Of a DNA stretch of 64,000 nt, positions 61,813 to 64,000 are shown in pieces. Position 1 is the first letter of the stretch. Each line of letters opens with the position of its first letter. The notes below the pieces were generated by a model that saw only the letters and a program-made list of their open reading frames with translations, did not search any database and had not been told where the DNA came from. A program made the position numbers and the translations under genes. The DNA comes from Vibrio algarum. Lineage in GTDB: Bacteria > Pseudomonadota > Gammaproteobacteria > Enterobacterales > Vibrionaceae. Where the stretch lies: positions 1,116,001-1,180,000 of the forward strand of contig NZ_JAQLOI010000003.1 of the NCBI RefSeq assembly GCF_028204155.1. The letters run 5' to 3'.

Positions 61813-62190
61813 ATGAACTCAAAACAAGTGGTGTTAGCTTTTTGGGAAGCGATGCAAAGTAACGATTTTGTTGCCGCGAGCAAATGGTTAACAGAAGATT
61901 TTCAAGGGCATTGGCCACAATCATCCGAAGTGATTATGGGCCGCGAAAATTTTGCAGCGGTTAATACGGCTTATCCTGCCAAAGGACGTTGGTCGTTTGT
62001 AATAAATTCTATTGTATGTGAAGGCGAAGAAGTCGTAACGGATGTTTCTATTACTGATGGTGACATTAAAGCTCGCGCGATTACGTTCTCTACCGTGCAA
62101 AGTGGTCTAATCTGTAAGCAAGTAGAATTTTGGCCTGATGACTACGAAGCGCCCAAATGGCGTTCGCAATGGGTTAAACATCTCATTTGA
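61813..62190 (+). CDS. SnoaL/NTF2-like protein
   Basis: A 125-residue small alpha-plus-beta-barrel protein of the SnoaL/NTF2-like superfamily: VVLAFWEAMQSNDFVAASKWLTEDFQGHWP and MGRENFAAVNTAYPAKG, then VSITDGDIKARAITFSTVQSG and ending EFWPDDYEAPKWR. Such proteins bind or isomerise small ligands; the specific function cannot be told. It is followed closely by a GNAT gene (14-bp gap) and probably shares its transcript. Confidence 0.75.
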   Translation: MNSKQVVLAFWEAMQSNDFVAASKWLTEDFQGHWPQSSEVIMGRENFAAVNTAYPAKGRWSFVINSIVCEGEEVVTDVSITDGDIKARAITFSTVQSGLICKQVEFWPDDYEAPKWRSQWVKHLI

Positions 62191-62204
62191 GAGTGGAAGA
62201 TGGA

Positions 62205-62654
62205 ATGAAAAATGCGAAAGTAGTTTTGTTTAATAGCGATAATCGACTTCATAAGCAGGATCTTGAACGCCTGTTTGTTGAATATAGTGATCAAGTTGCG
62301 CCAGATATTGTAGATAAGCTTTCAACTCTTGCCTACTTTACAGGGTTTATTCTTTACATTGATAACCAACCTGCAGGTTTTGCTGTCTGTTTTGACTCTT
62401 TTTCTACCTATCGCTCTCAACCAGTACTTAATATCCATGACTTTATGATTGCAAAAGATTTTCAAGGAAAAAAGCTGGGGAAAGTACTGCTGAATGCCAT
62501 TGAAAAATATGGCCGTAAGCAGGATGTGGTTAAAATCACTTTAGAAGTAGACGATAACAATGATGTAGCAAAAAAACTGTATGCTTCATGTGGCTTTGAA
62601 GATCATGAAGTGGTACTAAAAGGTCTGATGCATTGGCAAAAATACTTAAATTAG
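62205..62654 (+). CDS. GNAT-family N-acetyltransferase
   Basis: A 149-residue acetyltransferase. The acetyl-CoA-binding segment reads IHDFMIAKDFQGKKLGKVLL (QGKKLGK is the pyrophosphate loop) and the end is KITLEVDDNNDVAKKLYASCGFE. Substrate unknown. The ATG at 62205 (MKNAKVVLF) is preferred; the frame is open to 62187, which would overlap the preceding gene. Confidence 0.85.
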   Translation: MKNAKVVLFNSDNRLHKQDLERLFVEYSDQVAPDIVDKLSTLAYFTGFILYIDNQPAGFAVCFDSFSTYRSQPVLNIHDFMIAKDFQGKKLGKVLLNAIEKYGRKQDVVKITLEVDDNNDVAKKLYASCGFEDHEVVLKGLMHWQKYLN

Positions 62655-62688
62655 AAATTGGCACCTAATTCCCCAAAAGAGAGATTTA

Positions 62689-63054
62689 ATGGAAGCGTTC
62701 GAAACACTGCTTAGTATTGCACAGCGTAAAGCTAGGTTTGATAAAACTAGCAATTGGTCAAATGGTGCGGAAACCTATATCAATGAAATTAAAAACGAAG
62801 TAGATGAGGTACTAGAAGAATTGCCTAAAGGCAGAATTTGCTATCTTGAAGATGAGCTTGGCGATTTGCTGTGGGATTACGTAAACACCTTAATTGCCTT
62901 AGAAGAAGAGAAAGGGGTCAGTGTTGAATCCGTGCTGAAACGGGCGTGTCGTAAATATGACCAACGGGTCTCTGGTATTGAAAGTGGTAAACAGTGGCAA
63001 GAGATTAAAGAGATACAAAATGTCATGTTAGCGGAAGAGCAGGCGTCAAAATGA
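62689..63054 (+). CDS. MazG-type nucleotide pyrophosphohydrolase
   Basis: A 121-residue single MazG domain. The metal-binding set is visible as EIKNEVDEVLEE followed by LEDELGDLLWDYVNTLIALEEE, the EExxE...ExxD pattern of all-alpha NTP pyrophosphatases. It hydrolyses NTP or dNTP to NMP and pyrophosphate, probably a house-cleaning function. Shorter than full two-domain MazG (about 260). Confidence 0.85.
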   Translation: MEAFETLLSIAQRKARFDKTSNWSNGAETYINEIKNEVDEVLEELPKGRICYLEDELGDLLWDYVNTLIALEEEKGVSVESVLKRACRKYDQRVSGIESGKQWQEIKEIQNVMLAEEQASK

Positions 63055-63238
63055 GAGGCATAATTATTTTTTCATAGGTGTGTTATCTATAATTTCGATT
63101 GGACGCAGCAAGGTGCCGCTGAGTGGCTGTAAATGGCTAATTTGGTCGGTTTTAAGTTGTTGATTTATTGTCATTTGTTTTTGTGTTTATTTTTATTTTT
63201 GAGTGTTAATCTTTGCCCTAATTAAGGCAAGGATAATT

Positions 63239-63895
63239 ATGAACAGAAATAATGAAGTGTTTGAACAGGTAGATTTTTCTCGACAGGAACTGAGCGAGGC
63301 TAATTTTGACCGCTGTACGTTCATTCGTTGCGATTTTAGTCATGCAAAATTACGAGATAGCGTATTTGTAAACTGCACCTTTATCGAACAAGGTGAAATA
63401 GAAGGTTGCCAATTCGGTTATTGCGATTTGCGTGAAGCCTCTTTCAAAGATTGCCAGTTGTCTATGTCCAATTTCAGTGGTGCCAACTGCTTTGGTATTG
63501 AATTTAGAAACTGCGACCTTAAAGGCGCTAACTTTTTTAGGGCCAGCTTTTTAAATCAAGTAAACCACAAAATGTTTTTTTGTTCGGCATACATTACTGG
63601 CTGCAATTTGTCTTACGCTAATTTTGAACGTCAAAATATAGAGAAGTGTGATCTTTTTGAAAATCGTTGGATAGGGACGAATTTACAAGGCGCGTCTTTT
63701 AAAGAGTCGGACCTTAGCCGAGGGACTTTTTCCGAAGATTGTTGGGGACAGTTTCAAATGGAGGGGTGTAATTTAAGTCATTCAGAATTGGATGGTTTAG
63801 ATCCGCGAAAAGTAAACCTTACTGGTGTAAAAATTTGCGATTGGCAGCAACAGCAGTTACTTGAAAAACTTGGTGTAATAGTCTTACCGGGCTAA
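63239..63895 (+). CDS. Qnr-family pentapeptide repeat protein
   Basis: A 218-residue pentapeptide-repeat protein, the exact length of QnrS-type proteins and similar throughout: CTFIRCDFSHAKLRDSVFVN, CTFIEQGEIEGCQFGYCDLR, SNFSGANCFGIEFRNCDLKGANF, CSAYITGCNLSYANFE, ENRWIGTNLQGASFKESDLSRG, WGQF and LDGLDPRKV. Qnr proteins form a right-handed beta-helix that mimics DNA and protects gyrase and topoisomerase IV from quinolones. Chromosomal relatives in Vibrionaceae are considered the source pool of plasmid qnr genes. AAGGAT precedes the ATG at 63239. No LexA box was seen upstream. Confidence 0.92.
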   Translation: MNRNNEVFEQVDFSRQELSEANFDRCTFIRCDFSHAKLRDSVFVNCTFIEQGEIEGCQFGYCDLREASFKDCQLSMSNFSGANCFGIEFRNCDLKGANFFRASFLNQVNHKMFFCSAYITGCNLSYANFERQNIEKCDLFENRWIGTNLQGASFKESDLSRGTFSEDCWGQFQMEGCNLSHSELDGLDPRKVNLTGVKICDWQQQQLLEKLGVIVLPG

Positions 63896-63918
63896 TGGAA
63901 TTTGAAATTAATATTGAT

Positions 63919-64000
63919 CTACTCGGTGAGGCCTAAGCAGGTCTCTTCGAGTGGGCATCCATTGCATTTGGGGGTTTTAGTACAAAACTGTTGTGCATGA
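63919..64000 (-). CDS. C-terminal end of an Fe-S HhH-type DNA glycosylase-like protein
   Basis: A minus-strand frame open at the window edge reads HAQQFCTKTPKCNGCPLEET and then CLGLTE before a TAG stop. Four cysteines spaced C-x5-C-x2-C-x5-C resemble the [4Fe-4S] loop at the end of endonuclease III-like DNA glycosylases (classical spacing C-x6-C-x2-C-x5-C). Only about 26 residues are in the window, so the assignment rests on this loop alone. Confidence 0.5.
   Translation of the reverse strand, partial: HAQQFCTKTPKCNGCPLEETCLGLTE

Noticed and set aside
1..64000. CRISPR array, tRNA, rRNA, prophage or plasmid replication genes
   Set aside because: Looked for on both strands by eye; no regularly spaced repeats, cloverleaf sequences or phage/replication genes were recognised.

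Overview
The window is about 42% GC and reads as chromosomal DNA of a marine Vibrio or close Vibrionaceae relative. The evidence is the protein similarity to enteric and vibrio carbohydrate enzymes, a QnrS-like pentapeptide protein, an SBP-plus-GGDEF signalling pair and Opp-type oligosaccharide ABC genes. It is almost entirely a set of carbohydrate-catabolism islands. No tRNA, rRNA, CRISPR array or complete insertion sequence was seen.

Region 1 (1-14.0 kb): the end of glpK, then a sulfoquinovose (sulfo-EMP) gene set: sulfoquinovosidase (yihQ-like), a TRAP transporter, a class II aldolase, sulfoquinovose isomerase (yihS), a GalM-type mutarotase, sulfolactaldehyde reductase (yihU), and divergently the kinase (yihV, with an apparent frameshift) and regulator (yihW/csqR). 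Compared with E. coli yihO-W, the transporter, aldolase and mutarotase are different protein types. Related upstream sequence blocks occur at four places, one of them before an 86-residue membrane protein. Region 2 (14.2-18.7 kb): a solute-binding lipoprotein overlapping a GGEEF diguanylate cyclase, a 142-bp MITE-like element, a small monooxygenase and a solute-binding-like protein without a signal peptide.

Region 3 (18.8-33.6 kb): an unknown oligosaccharide-uptake regulon made of an Opp-type ABC transporter, a 1149-residue GH94-like enzyme, a LacI regulator and a LamB-type porin, linked by five copies of a GAAAGCGCTTTC operator. A DEAD-box helicase gene lies inside it. Region 4 (33.6-43.7 kb): a kinase-like gene, a monooxygenase, then the galacturonate set exuR, TRAP transporter, uxaC-uxaB-uxaA.

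Region 5 (43.8-61.7 kb): intracellular pectin and oligogalacturonide catabolism: pectinesterase, a frameshifted chemoreceptor, ogl (PL22), togMNAB, pelW (PL2), kduI, kdgK-eda-yhcH, kduD-ygjV-kdgF-rpiB-like, and kdgR, with KdgR-box-like sites. Galacturonate (UxaCBA) and unsaturated uronates (KdgF, KduI, KduD) both converge on KDG, then KdgK and Eda give pyruvate and glyceraldehyde 3-phosphate. Region 6 (61.8-64 kb): SnoaL-like, GNAT, MazG, Qnr-like genes and the end of an Fe-S DNA-glycosylase-like gene.

Three genes (yihV, the APH-like gene, the chemoreceptor) each look one base short, so assembly error must be weighed against real mutation. All family assignments come from reading the translations and from memory of known proteins; no database search was run.
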